13,589 nucleotides of DNA from an uncultured Oscillospiraceae bacterium (GCA_910587285.1 CAJULM010000059.1:1-13589); one strand, 5' to 3'. Counted from the stretch's first letter, positions 7,401 to 13,295 are shown. Numbers and translations are program-made. Notes: generated by a model from the letters alone, not told the origin.

Positions 7401-9086
7401 TTACTGCAGCAGCTGAAGAACGCCCTGGGGAACCTGGTTGGCCTGGGCCAGCATGGCCTGGGCGGACTGGATCAGGATGTTGTTCTTGGTGTAGGCCATC
7501 ATTTCCTCGGCCACGTCCACGTCGCGGATGGTGGACTCGGCGTCCTGGATGTTCTCGGTCATGACGGACAGGTTGTTGATGGTGTGGTCCAGACGGTTCT
7601 GGGTGGCGCCCAGAGTACCACGCACGTCGGACACCTTGTTGATGGCAGCCTTGATGGCGTCGATGGCGGCCTGGGCGTCGGACTGCTTGGCCACGCTGAT
7701 GGTGCTGATGCCCAGGGACTTGCAGTGCATATCCTGGATATCAACCTTCAGCTGGTTGTACTTGGCCGCAGTGTCGCCGATCTGGAGGGTCAGGGACTTG
7801 CCGCCGCCGGCGCCGCCCAGCTGCACGATGCTGGAGCCATCCTTCATGGTCCAGGTGGCGTCGTTGTCCTTGCTCAGGTCGCCGCGGACGTCCATGTTCT
7901 CGTAGTCGGTAGCACCCCAGCCGTCTCTCTCGGTGAGGGAGATGCCGCCCTGGTTGTTGGTGGTGATGTCAAACTTGGCATGGGTCCGCTGGGACAGCAG
8001 CCGGGCAGCCTCGGCGGCGGCGCCGGCGTCGCCCGCCTTAAAGCCGTTCAGATGGATCGTAGTGGCGCTGCCATCGTCGGTCGTGTCGTCAAACTTGAAG
8101 GTGTAGGTGGTATCGCCGATCTTCAGGGTGGTGCCGTCCTTGATGTCGGTGTCCTTCAGCGTGAACTGGCCGGTGGCCTTCTGGGGGTCCCGCGCGGCCT
8201 TCACAGCCTCCACCGCGTGGAAGCCGTGGTCCTTGGCGGCGTTGTTGGCGGTCACGCTGGTGCCCATCGTAAAGGTGGCACTCAGGTTCTCCTTGTTGAA
8301 GTTATCCACCTGCTCCTGGGTGGGATCAGCAGTGCCCGACAGCGTGATCTTACCGCCATTAATCGCAATGTCAAGAGTGAGGCCGCCAATGGTAACGTCG
8401 GTCACGCTCGCCTCCAGCTTCAGGTTAGCCGCGGCGATCGTGGCGTCAGCAGCAACAGCGGCTCCGGCAAGAACATTGATGGTTTGACCAGCGAAGCTGA
8501 TGGTCATAACAGTATCGCCCGCGGTGAGCGCACTGGTGGCCACGCCCTTCCACTCGCCCAGATCCAGGGTATATTCACCCTGAGCGGCGGCCACGGCATC
8601 GCCGGTGTTGTCGTGGATCTTGTCCATAGTCACATCGGTGAGGGAGGAGCCGCCCGCGCTGCTCATGGAGCCGTCCAGCAGGTTGATGCCGTTGAAGTTG
8701 GAGGAGTCGGCGATGCGGTTGATCTCCTCGCGCAGCTGGTTGACTTCCTTCTGCAGCTGGGCGCGGTCGGTGCCGTCCTCGTAGGTGCCGTTGGCGGACT
8801 GGGTGGCCAGCTCCACCATACGGTTAAGCATATCGTGAACCTCGGTCAGAGCGCCCTCGGCGGTCTGCACCAGGGAGATGCCGTCCTTGGCGTTCTTCTG
8901 GGCGGTCTGGAGGCCGGTGATCTGGGCGCGCATCTTCTCGGAGATGGCCAGACCGGCGGCGTCGTCACCGGCGCGGTTGATCTTGTAACCGGAGGAGAGC
9001 TTCTCCAGGTTCTTCTTCATCGCGGAGACGTTGTTGGTGTAGTTCCGGTAGGCACTCATGGCCATAATATTGTGCTGAATACGCAT
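7401..9086 (-). CDS. fliC: flagellin
   Basis: The structural subunit of the flagellar filament, 561 aa. The N-terminal D0/D1 region is textbook (MRIQHNIMAMSAYRNY, LEKLSSGYKINRAGDDAAGL, SEKMRAQI, then IADSSNFNGINLLDGS). The C-terminal D1/D0 region is also intact (ISVAKQSDAQAAIDAI, GATQNRLDHTINNL, NIQDAESTIRDVDVAEEM, ending QVPQGVLQLLQ). The variable centre (about residues 160-440) is rich in Ala, Thr, Asp and Gly, would be surface exposed on the filament, and offers many Ser/Thr sites for modification. I chose the ATG at 9086, preceded by AAAGGAAG, over an upstream in-frame ATG at 9164 because flagellins start at this residue. It follows csrA and precedes the phosphonate operon in the same direction. 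Confidence 0.98.
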   Translation of the reverse strand: MRIQHNIMAMSAYRNYTNNVSAMKKNLEKLSSGYKINRAGDDAAGLAISEKMRAQITGLQTAQKNAKDGISLVQTAEGALTEVHDMLNRMVELATQSANGTYEDGTDRAQLQKEVNQLREEINRIADSSNFNGINLLDGSMSSAGGSSLTDVTMDKIHDNTGDAVAAAQGEYTLDLGEWKGVATSALTAGDTVMTISFAGQTINVLAGAAVAADATIAAANLKLEASVTDVTIGGLTLDIAINGGKITLSGTADPTQEQVDNFNKENLSATFTMGTSVTANNAAKDHGFHAVEAVKAARDPQKATGQFTLKDTDIKDGTTLKIGDTTYTFKFDDTTDDGSATTIHLNGFKAGDAGAAAEAARLLSQRTHAKFDITTNNQGGISLTERDGWGATDYENMDVRGDLSKDNDATWTMKDGSSIVQLGGAGGGKSLTLQIGDTAAKYNQLKVDIQDMHCKSLGISTISVAKQSDAQAAIDAIKAAINKVSDVRGTLGATQNRLDHTINNLSVMTENIQDAESTIRDVDVAEEMMAYTKNNILIQSAQAMLAQANQVPQGVLQLLQ

Positions 9087-9091
9087 TTTAA

Positions 9092-9180
9092 AGCTTCCTT
9101 TCAATAAAATGTTTTTTAGGGGATATGCTGCTCGTCGCGCCGGTGCGTCCGTGCTCCGGCACATTGGGCGGTGCGCCGCC
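9092..9180 (-). promoter_or_regulatory. flagellin leader with GGA-loop hairpin, candidate CsrA target
   Basis: In the untranslated leader (minus strand) two small hairpins lie next to each other: GGCGG/CCGCC with a CGCA loop (9167-9180) and GTGC/GCAC with a CGGA loop (9151-9162). A GGA in a hairpin loop is the CsrA recognition element. A second GGA lies in the Shine-Dalgarno AAAGGAAG (around 9093-9100). This two-site layout is like the B. subtilis hag leader, where CsrA blocks translation. The csrA-like gene directly upstream supports the reading. I see no sigma-28 promoter. Confidence 0.45.
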
Positions 9181-9235
9181 TGTCCGCCACCGTGGCCACG
9201 ATGGTTCAGACATTGAGCGCGGGACTATATTTCAG

Positions 9236-9251
9236 CCGGCTCGTCAGCCGG
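9236..9251 (-). other. stem-loop across the csrA stop codon
   Basis: A perfect 6-bp stem, CCGGCT and AGCCGG, with a GACG loop whose first base completes the TGA stop of the csrA-like gene. There is no U-tract after it, so it is not a standard terminator. It may be a processing or stability element between csrA and flagellin. Confidence 0.4.
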
Positions 9252-9444
9252 GTGAAATCTCATTTTTCAGACAGGAGGGGCGTTTGCCGCCCTGCCGCTC
9301 CAGCACCTCGCCGCGCACGATGGGCACGCTGCGGTCGGCGTGGACAGCCAGCTCCACATGATTTCCCACCACGTCGGAGACCTGCACCACGATGTCCCCG
9401 TTGACGGTGAGATACTGGCCGGGCGTCAGCGTCAATTTCAGCAT
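9244..9444 (-). CDS. csrA: CsrA-family RNA-binding translational regulator (divergent)
   Basis: A 66-residue protein that aligns without gaps to CsrA: ML.LT at the start, VVGNHVELAVHA in the middle and PIVRGEVLERQ at the end. CsrA is a dimer that binds GGA motifs in leaders; in Bacillus it represses flagellin translation and is countered by FliW. Arg44, the key RNA-contact residue, is present at exactly position 44, and Leu4 is kept. Positions 6-7, normally Arg-Arg or Arg-Lys, are Leu-Thr, so RNA affinity or specificity may differ. The start ATG at 9444 follows GAGGAGG; longer in-frame starts lack a ribosome site and overlap the upstream gene. It lies 20 bases after the recombinase-like regulator and ahead of flagellin. 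No fliW is in the window. Confidence 0.8.
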   Translation of the reverse strand: MLKLTLTPGQYLTVNGDIVVQVSDVVGNHVELAVHADRSVPIVRGEVLERQGGKRPSCLKNEISPG

Positions 9445-9464
9445 AGCGGCCTCCTCGCGGTCCT

Positions 9465-9872
9465 TCAGGCGGACTGCTCGGCCTGCTCCATGCGGGCCAC
9501 CGCCCGCTGGAACGAGGTGCGCACCATGCCGCAGGCGCTGGCCGCCTGAGAGAGCGTCATCTCGCCGCTCTGCCACGCCTCCCGGCACTGCTCGAAGTTC
9601 TCCGGCAGGGGGTTGCGGGAGCGCCCGAAGCGGGTGCCCCGGGCCTTGGCCGCGGCGATGCCCTCGGCCTGGCGCTGGCGGCGGGTCTCGCCCTGGGCCT
9701 TCTGCGCCGTGGAGAGGAACAGGGAGGAGACAAACCCGGCCAGCAGCTCCTGGCTGGCGGCAACGTCCAGCGGGGAGAGGCGGGCGTTGATCTCCTCGGC
9801 CACGCCCTGGAGATAAGCTTGAATTTCTTGGCGGGTGATATCTCCGCCGGGTTTTCGGGAAACTTGAGCCAT
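9465..9872 (-). CDS. recombinase-derived DNA-binding protein lacking the catalytic domain
   Basis: From about residue 43 this 135-aa protein parallels the end of the serine recombinase encoded at 10102-10713. FVSSLF...RRQRQAEGIAAAKARG corresponds to that protein's long E helix (FLSDIV...IRQRQAEGIAAAKARG), and residues 92-123 to its helix-turn-helix. The first 42 residues are unrelated, and no catalytic Ser/Arg set is present, so it cannot cut DNA by the known mechanism. It probably binds the palindromes upstream of it and acts as a regulator, or as an accessory subunit of the full recombinase; both are inference. The ATG at 9872 follows AAAGGAG. It is probably co-transcribed with csrA, 20 bases downstream. 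Acidic and glutamine-rich residues end the protein. Confidence 0.8.
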   Translation of the reverse strand: MAQVSRKPGGDITRQEIQAYLQGVAEEINARLSPLDVAASQELLAGFVSSLFLSTAQKAQGETRRQRQAEGIAAAKARGTRFGRSRNPLPENFEQCREAWQSGEMTLSQAASACGMVRTSFQRAVARMEQAEQSA

Positions 9873-9910
9873 GATGTTCTCCTTTGGGTTCAGGCGGAAG
9901 CAGCCATGGG

Positions 9911-9938
9911 ACGAAAATTTTCTGAACGCACGAAAATT
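9911..9938. repeat. short direct repeat ACGAAAATT x2 in a leader
   Basis: ACGAAAATT occurs at 9911-9919 and again at 9930-9938, a 19-base period that puts the copies on nearly the same DNA face. It lies between palindrome 1 and the start of the recombinase-derived regulator. It could be a binding site for a regulator; nothing more can be said from the sequence. Confidence 0.35.
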
Positions 9939-9945
9939 GTTCTCC

Positions 9946-9971
9946 GTCCGGGCAGGTATACCTTTCCGGAC
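9946..9971. promoter_or_regulatory. palindrome 1, candidate recombinase/regulator site
   Basis: A 26-base inverted repeat centred between 9958 and 9959, with core AGGTATACCT and outer arms GTCCGG and CCGGAC. Two position pairs are mismatched. It closely matches palindrome 2 (10060-10087), 115 bases away centre to centre, about 11 helical turns. It lies where transcription from the candidate promoter at 9979-10007 would begin, so a bound protein would block it. Confidence 0.7.
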
Positions 9972-9978
9972 AGAAAAA

Positions 9979-10007
9979 ATATTTTTGAAAAGTGATTATT
10001 TTTTCAA
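9979..10007 (-). promoter_or_regulatory. candidate sigma-A promoter for the regulator-csrA(-flagellin) unit
   Basis: On the minus strand TTGAAA (10002-10007) is separated by exactly 17 bases from AAATAT (9979-9984), within an AT-rich island. The -35 is good and the -10 is weak. The start site would fall at the edge of palindrome 1. The same island holds TTGAAAA (9985-9991) and TTTTCAA (10001-10007) as an inverted repeat. Confidence 0.4.
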
Positions 10008-10059
10008 GAAAACTGCCGATAAGTAAAATGTGAGCGCACGGGAAACAAAAGAAAATGTT

Positions 10060-10087
10060 TGTCCGGGGAGGTATACCTTCCCGGACA
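10060..10087. promoter_or_regulatory. palindrome 2, candidate recombinase crossover site or operator
   Basis: A 28-base inverted repeat centred between 10073 and 10074, arms TGTCCGGG and CCCGGACA around AGGTATACCT, with one mismatched pair (10068 and 10079). It lies 14 bases past the stop of the serine recombinase gene. Length, symmetry and a central AT dinucleotide resemble the roughly 26-28 bp crossover sites of resolvases and invertases. On the minus strand no U-tract follows, so it is a poor terminator for the recombinase. Confidence 0.75.
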
Positions 10088-10101
10088 TTTTTGTCTCCTC
10101 T

Positions 10102-10713
10102 CTATGGTTTTTTGGCCCGTTCCGTGCGAATCGCCGCGTCATAAAAGGTGGACTTGGGGATGTCGCAGGCGCACGCGGCCTCCCGCAGCGTAATCCTCCC
10201 CTCCCGCCACGCCTGGCGCAGCTCCTCGAATCCGTCGGGCAGGGCGCTGGCCGGCGGCCCGAACCGGACGCCCCGGGCCTTGGCCGCGGCAATCCCCTCC
10301 GCCTGGCGCTGGCGGATGCTGCTGCGCTCGTTCTCCGCCACAAAGGACAGCACCTGCAAAACAATGTCGCTGAGGAAAGCGCCCATTAGGTCCTTCCCCC
10401 TGCGGGTGTCTAACAGGGGCATATCCAGCACCACAATGTCCACTCGCTTGTCCTTGGTGAGAATGCGCCACTGGTTTTGAATCTCCTCGTAGTTGCGCCC
10501 CAGCCGGTCAATGCTTTTAATGTAGAGCAGGTCGCCCCGCCGCAGCCGCTTGACCATCTTTTGATATTCCGCCCGGGCGAAGTCCTTGCCGGACTGCTTG
10601 TCCAGAAACAGGTTTTTCCTGGGAATGGCCAGCTGCCGCATTGCGACCATCTGCCGCTCCTCATTCTGGTCCTGGGTGGAAACCCGCACGTAGCCATATA
10701 GATTGCCTGCCAT
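10102..10713 (-). CDS. serine recombinase (resolvase/invertase family)
   Basis: A 203-aa site-specific recombinase of the small resolvase/invertase class, a normal length for it. YGYVRVSTQDQNEERQ places the nucleophile at Ser12 with Arg10. SIDRLGRN supplies Arg70 and Arg73. The long E helix runs over about 105-137, and the C-terminal helix-turn-helix covers about 162-193 (EGRITLREAACACDIPKSTFYDA). All catalytic residues I can check are present. No transposase gene accompanies it, so it is not obviously a Tn3-type unit. It lies next to two palindromes and a flagellar regulatory operon, which raises the possibility of DNA inversion or of a repressor role. The ATG at 10713 follows AAGGGAG. The neighbouring 135-aa protein shares its tail. 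Confidence 0.9.
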   Translation of the reverse strand: MAGNLYGYVRVSTQDQNEERQMVAMRQLAIPRKNLFLDKQSGKDFARAEYQKMVKRLRRGDLLYIKSIDRLGRNYEEIQNQWRILTKDKRVDIVVLDMPLLDTRRGKDLMGAFLSDIVLQVLSFVAENERSSIRQRQAEGIAAAKARGVRFGPPASALPDGFEELRQAWREGRITLREAACACDIPKSTFYDAAIRTERAKKP

Positions 10714-10727
10714 ATATGGTTCTCCCT

Positions 10728-10755
10728 TCTATAGAATCTGGAGGATATTTTACAA
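10728..10755 (-). promoter_or_regulatory. candidate promoter of the serine recombinase gene
   Basis: On the minus strand TTGTAA (10750-10755) and TATAGA (10728-10733) are 16 bases apart, each matching four of six consensus bases. It lies between the terminator of the upstream gene and the recombinase start, and would give a leader of only about 10 bases. Confidence 0.4.
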
Positions 10756-10760
10756 AAAAT

Positions 10761-10794
10761 AAGGGCTAAGGATTTTTATAAATCCTTAGCCCTT
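10761..10794 (-). terminator. rho-independent terminator after the DUF2200 gene
   Basis: A perfect 15-bp stem with a 4-base loop (arms 10761-10775 and 10780-10794, core GGGCTAAGGATTT). Leftward it is followed by ATTTTTTG, a proper U-tract. It ends the phosphatase-DUF2200 transcript and isolates the recombinase gene from it. Confidence 0.92.
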
Positions 10795-10835
10795 GTTCTC
10801 TGGGTTCCCATATTGTCCCGCTCCCCGCCGGCGGT

Positions 10836-11204
10836 TCACGGTTTGTCCCTCTCCGGGGTGCGCAAAACCTTTTCCATCGGCCTGCCCTTGGCCAGCTCGT
10901 CCACCAGCTTGTCCAAGTAGCGGGCCTCCCGCATCAGCGGGTCCTCCACGTCCTCCACCCGGACGCCGCACACCACGCCTTTAACCAGCACGCGGTCCGG
11001 GTTGGGCTGCGGGGCCTGGCGGAAAAAGTCGCCATAGGTCATATCCGACGCCAGCAGACCGTCCAGCTCCTGCTGGGAATAACCTGTCAGCCAGCACGCG
11101 GCCCGGTCCACTTCGGCCTTGGCGCGACCCTTCTTCTCCGCCTTGCCGACCAATAGGCCGTACACTTTTGCAAACTCCATCCGGAACACTTTGTGGTCTC
11201 CCAT
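10836..11204 (-). CDS. DUF2200 family protein
   Basis: A small cytosolic protein of unknown function, 122 aa from the chosen start. It matches the DUF2200 pattern: an opening MGDHKVFRMEFAKVYGLLVG, then KAEKKGRAKAEVD, CWLTGYSQQELD, LVKGVVCGVRVEDVEDPLM and a closing RYLDKLVDELAKGRPMEKVL. It is of typical length and has no membrane segment. I chose the ATG at 11204 because family members begin close to HK(I/V)(Y/F)xM; an AAAGGA lies about 11 bases upstream. In-frame starts at 11216 and 11228 are possible but less like the family. It is 24 bases after the phosphatase gene and probably co-transcribed. Confidence 0.88.
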   Translation of the reverse strand: MGDHKVFRMEFAKVYGLLVGKAEKKGRAKAEVDRAACWLTGYSQQELDGLLASDMTYGDFFRQAPQPNPDRVLVKGVVCGVRVEDVEDPLMREARYLDKLVDELAKGRPMEKVLRTPERDKP

Positions 11205-11228
11205 CTCAGCTACCATCCTTTGCGTCAA

Positions 11229-11816
11229 TTATTTTTGGAGCTTGGACCCCGGCCGCTGTCCAGACAGCCTGCACAGCAGCCCTTGGCACCCGGCCAGCAC
11301 ATCCCGCCAAGTGGTTTCAAAGTCATCGGTGTACCACGGATCGGCCACATCGTCGCCGAAAGCTGCATATCCCTCACTTCCGGCTGACGCCGCAAGCTCG
11401 CTCATTCCGCTGCGGCTCCTCTCCCCACAAAGCCTGGAGGACGGCTTTGCGGGGACCCCTTCTCGGCGGCCGGCATACTCCATCAGCAGATGCAGCTTCC
11501 CGGCGGAGTCGCCGCCGCAGATGCGGTGCATATTCCGCAGGTTGGCCCGGTCCATCCCGACCAGGAGGTCGTACTGCTCGTAATCGCTGCTTTTGAGCTG
11601 CCGGGCCCTCTTGCCCTCGCAGCTGATGCCGTGCTCGGCCAGCTTGCGCCGGGCCGCTGGGTAGACCGGGTTGCCGATCTCCTCCGTGCTGGTGGCGGCG
11701 GACTCGATGTGGAATTGAGCTTCCAGTCCGGCCTGCCTCACCAAATCCTTCATCACAAATTCGGCCATGGGGCTGCGGCAGATATTGCCGTGACACACGA
11801 ATAAAATCTTTGTCAT
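11229..11816 (-). CDS. low-molecular-weight protein tyrosine phosphatase with in-frame insertion
   Basis: The CX5R loop is near the N-terminus: VCHGNICRSPMAEF, with Cys8 as nucleophile and Arg14. The general-acid Asp159 is in ADPWYTDDFE near the C-terminus, so all catalytic parts are present. The family is about 155 aa and this is 195; the surplus is residues 119-154, between LMEYAGRRE and DVADPWY, which are normally nearly adjacent. Substrates in bacteria range from tyrosine kinases of polysaccharide export to arginine phosphate; none can be chosen here. I took the ATG at 11816 (MTKILFVCHG) rather than the in-frame ATG at 11873, because the family starts there. It is the gene nearest the integrated element and its reading frame is intact. 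Confidence 0.92.
   Translation of the reverse strand: MTKILFVCHGNICRSPMAEFVMKDLVRQAGLEAQFHIESAATSTEEIGNPVYPAARRKLAEHGISCEGKRARQLKSSDYEQYDLLVGMDRANLRNMHRICGGDSAGKLHLLMEYAGRREGVPAKPSSRLCGERSRSGMSELAASAGSEGYAAFGDDVADPWYTDDFETTWRDVLAGCQGLLCRLSGQRPGSKLQK
11355..11462. repeat. inserted palindromic element within the phosphatase gene
   Basis: About 108 bases (36 codons) interrupt the phosphatase without breaking its frame. The insert contains 13-base inverted arms with one mismatch (TCCCCACAAAGCC 11422-11434 and GGCTTTGCGGGGA 11443-11455) and a GC-rich tail with GCCGCAAGCTCGCTC. Hairpin structure, a length divisible by three and position at a surface loop fit a small protein-coding interspersed repeat. 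The exact ends are estimated from the missing alignment to the family. Confidence 0.65.
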
Positions 11817-11975
11817 ATCCTGAAACCTCTTGAATGGATTGATATTCCGGGCCTTACAGGTGTTTTGCGGCATTTCTTCCGCTCACTCTTTTGGCATATC
11901 CCGGCAAAAAATAGCACAGTTTTGACCCCGAAAGTAGTAGAAAGGTAGTAAATCAAGGGGGCTTATCCCATTTTA
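11817..11975. other. candidate boundary between the integrative element and the chromosome
   Basis: This gene-free gap separates the integrase stop from the phosphatase start, so the int-proximal end of the element should be here. It holds a perfect 9-bp inverted repeat, GGTAGTAAA (11944-11952) with TTTACTACC (11972-11980), the second arm covering the int stop. A related copy, GTAGTAGAAAG, lies just left (11934-11944), and an A-tract CAAAAAATAG is at 11904-11913. These resemble integrase arm sites and a Tn916-style AT-rich end, but the core cannot be fixed with only one end visible. Confidence 0.5.
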
Positions 11976-13175
11976 CTACCCGCCGCTGGCGACCCGTTTC
12001 AGCTCCGCCTGCGCGTCCTCAAAGCCCAGGTGAGTGTAGGTGTTTAGCGTGACTCCAATATCCGAGTGGCCCATGAGGTATTGTAGCGTCTTGGGGTTCA
12101 TACCGCTCTTTGCCATGTTGGAACAGAATGTGTGCCTGCATACGTGCGGGGTGACTTTGGGCATCTGCACCTTGTAAATGCTGTTGTACTTCTGGCAGAT
12201 GTGCTTGAAGTAATGCTCCCAGTGAAGCGCCATCATCGGCTTGCCGTCCTTGTCCAAGTACAAAAAGCCGCACCTGCCGCCGATCATCGGCTCGGTCTTG
12301 GGCTTTGGCCTGTTGGCGATAATGCGCTGGAAGCATTGGTACACATCGTCTGTCATAGGGATTTCCCGCGTCCCGCTGGAGGTTTTTGTGTCCTCAATGA
12401 TATACTCCATGTTCCGCTTCCGCTGAAGCTGGTGGTTGACACTGATTTTGCGGTTCTTCATATCCAAATCAGCCAGCGTCAGTCCAACAAATTCCGAGAT
12501 GCGAAGTCCAGTCTTGAACAGAATATAGATGCCGTCATAGTACCGGGAAAAGTGCTTGTCACCCTTTACAAATTCCAGAAATGCCCGCTCCTGTTTTCTT
12601 GTGATCGCTTCCCTTGTCACACTGTCCTTGACAACAACGGTGGCAAGCTGAAACTCAAACGGATTTTTACGTATCAAATCATCATCAACGGCCATCTGAA
12701 AGGCCGGTCTGACAACACCCCGGATGGAATGAATAGAACTGTACCCTCTGCCGTCCTGCTGTAATTTGATAAGCCAGCACTTAGCGTCGGACAGCTTTAC
12801 CCGGTCGATGCGCTGCTGGCCGAAGTCCTCTTTTTTGATGATGTTGAGGACAAAGTTGTAATTGGCCTCGGTGTTGTGCCGGACGCCGGTTTTCTGTGAG
12901 AGGTACTTTTTTACCAAATCCAGAACGGTCATTTCTCCGCCGCGGGGAATAATTGCATCTTCAATGTCCCGCCGGATTTGCTTCTCCTTTTCCCGCAGGG
13001 AAAGCCCGTCCCGTTTGCCTTGGGGTGTGCTGTCCGTGGCTTCCAGCTTCCAACTGTAAACAAATTGTGACTTGCCGGTGGCATCAATGTATTTGTACGC
13101 ATATCGTCCGTCTTTGCGTTGGCTCTCTCCGTTGCGAAGAATGCGGTTCTTGCTGTCACGTCGCTTTTCGCTCAC
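11976..13175 (-). CDS. int: Tn916-family tyrosine integrase
   Basis: A 399-aa tyrosine recombinase, close to the 405 aa of Tn916 Int. The N-terminal arm-binding domain (KDGRYAYKYIDATGKSQFVYSWKL, about 21-44) is followed by a SAM-like core-binding domain (about 85-175) and the catalytic domain. There TGLRISEFVGL gives the first Arg, TPHVCRHTFCSNMAKSG the HxxR, and LMGHSDIGVTLNTYTHLG the His and the Tyr nucleophile. It integrates and, with Xis, excises the element. The start is GTG at 13175, with AAAGGAG seven bases ahead. It follows xis by 120 bases, the usual Tn916 order. Its base composition is more AT-rich than the genes to its left, consistent with transfer. Confidence 0.97.
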   Translation of the reverse strand: MSEKRRDSKNRILRNGESQRKDGRYAYKYIDATGKSQFVYSWKLEATDSTPQGKRDGLSLREKEKQIRRDIEDAIIPRGGEMTVLDLVKKYLSQKTGVRHNTEANYNFVLNIIKKEDFGQQRIDRVKLSDAKCWLIKLQQDGRGYSSIHSIRGVVRPAFQMAVDDDLIRKNPFEFQLATVVVKDSVTREAITRKQERAFLEFVKGDKHFSRYYDGIYILFKTGLRISEFVGLTLADLDMKNRKISVNHQLQRKRNMEYIIEDTKTSSGTREIPMTDDVYQCFQRIIANRPKPKTEPMIGGRCGFLYLDKDGKPMMALHWEHYFKHICQKYNSIYKVQMPKVTPHVCRHTFCSNMAKSGMNPKTLQYLMGHSDIGVTLNTYTHLGFEDAQAELKRVASGG

Positions 13176-13198
13176 GTCTATGCTCCTTTCTGTGAAAA

Positions 13199-13242
13199 GA
13201 GCCTCGGCACGATATAATCATATTATACCATAGCCGAGGCTC
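13199..13242 (-). promoter_or_regulatory. int promoter embedded in a xis-int hairpin
   Basis: Perfect 10-bp arms GAGCCTCGGC (13199-13208) and GCCGAGGCTC (13233-13242) enclose an AT-rich, itself near-palindromic loop. On the minus strand the loop carries TGGTATAAT (13222-13230), a perfect extended -10; no strong -35 is seen. A transcript entering from xis would form the full hairpin followed by TTTTC, a short terminator tail, while initiation inside it would skip that stem. Confidence 0.6.
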
Positions 13243-13295
13243 ATTTTCCATATCAATCTGAATACCTTATAGGAACTTTTCGTAAGGTACGGCGC

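Noticed and set aside
7185..9107. A 640-codon plus-strand frame opposite flagellin, and similar long plus-strand frames at 5302-7200 and 2123-3790
   Set aside because: Their translations are low-complexity (Gly/Val/His-rich) with no domain signature, and they lie antisense to genes with strong motifs and ribosome sites. They come from GC-rich codon usage.
9087..9164. Longer flagellin start at 9164
   Set aside because: The extra 26 residues do not resemble any flagellin; the internal ATG at 9086 has the ribosome site and the conserved MRIQHN start.
9445..9588. Longer start for the csrA-like gene at 9588
   Set aside because: The added 48 residues overlap the upstream gene and match nothing, whereas MLKLT at 9444 is the CsrA start with GAGGAGG before it.
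10015..10022. Sigma-28 promoter from GCCGATAA on the plus strand
   Set aside because: No TAAA lies about 15 bases upstream, and as oriented it points at the 3' end of the recombinase gene. I kept it only as a note in the inversion hypothesis.
10052..10092. Terminator of the serine recombinase gene
   Set aside because: The T-run lies on the wrong side for leftward transcription, and the dyad closely matches a second copy in the regulator leader, so a protein-binding role is more likely.
10102..10713. Tn3-type transposon resolvase
   Set aside because: No transposase gene and no terminal inverted repeats of a Tn3 unit are visible around it.
11229..11816. Pseudogene call for the phosphatase
   Set aside because: The frame is open, the insertion is a multiple of three, and the nucleophile, the loop Arg and the acid Asp are all present.
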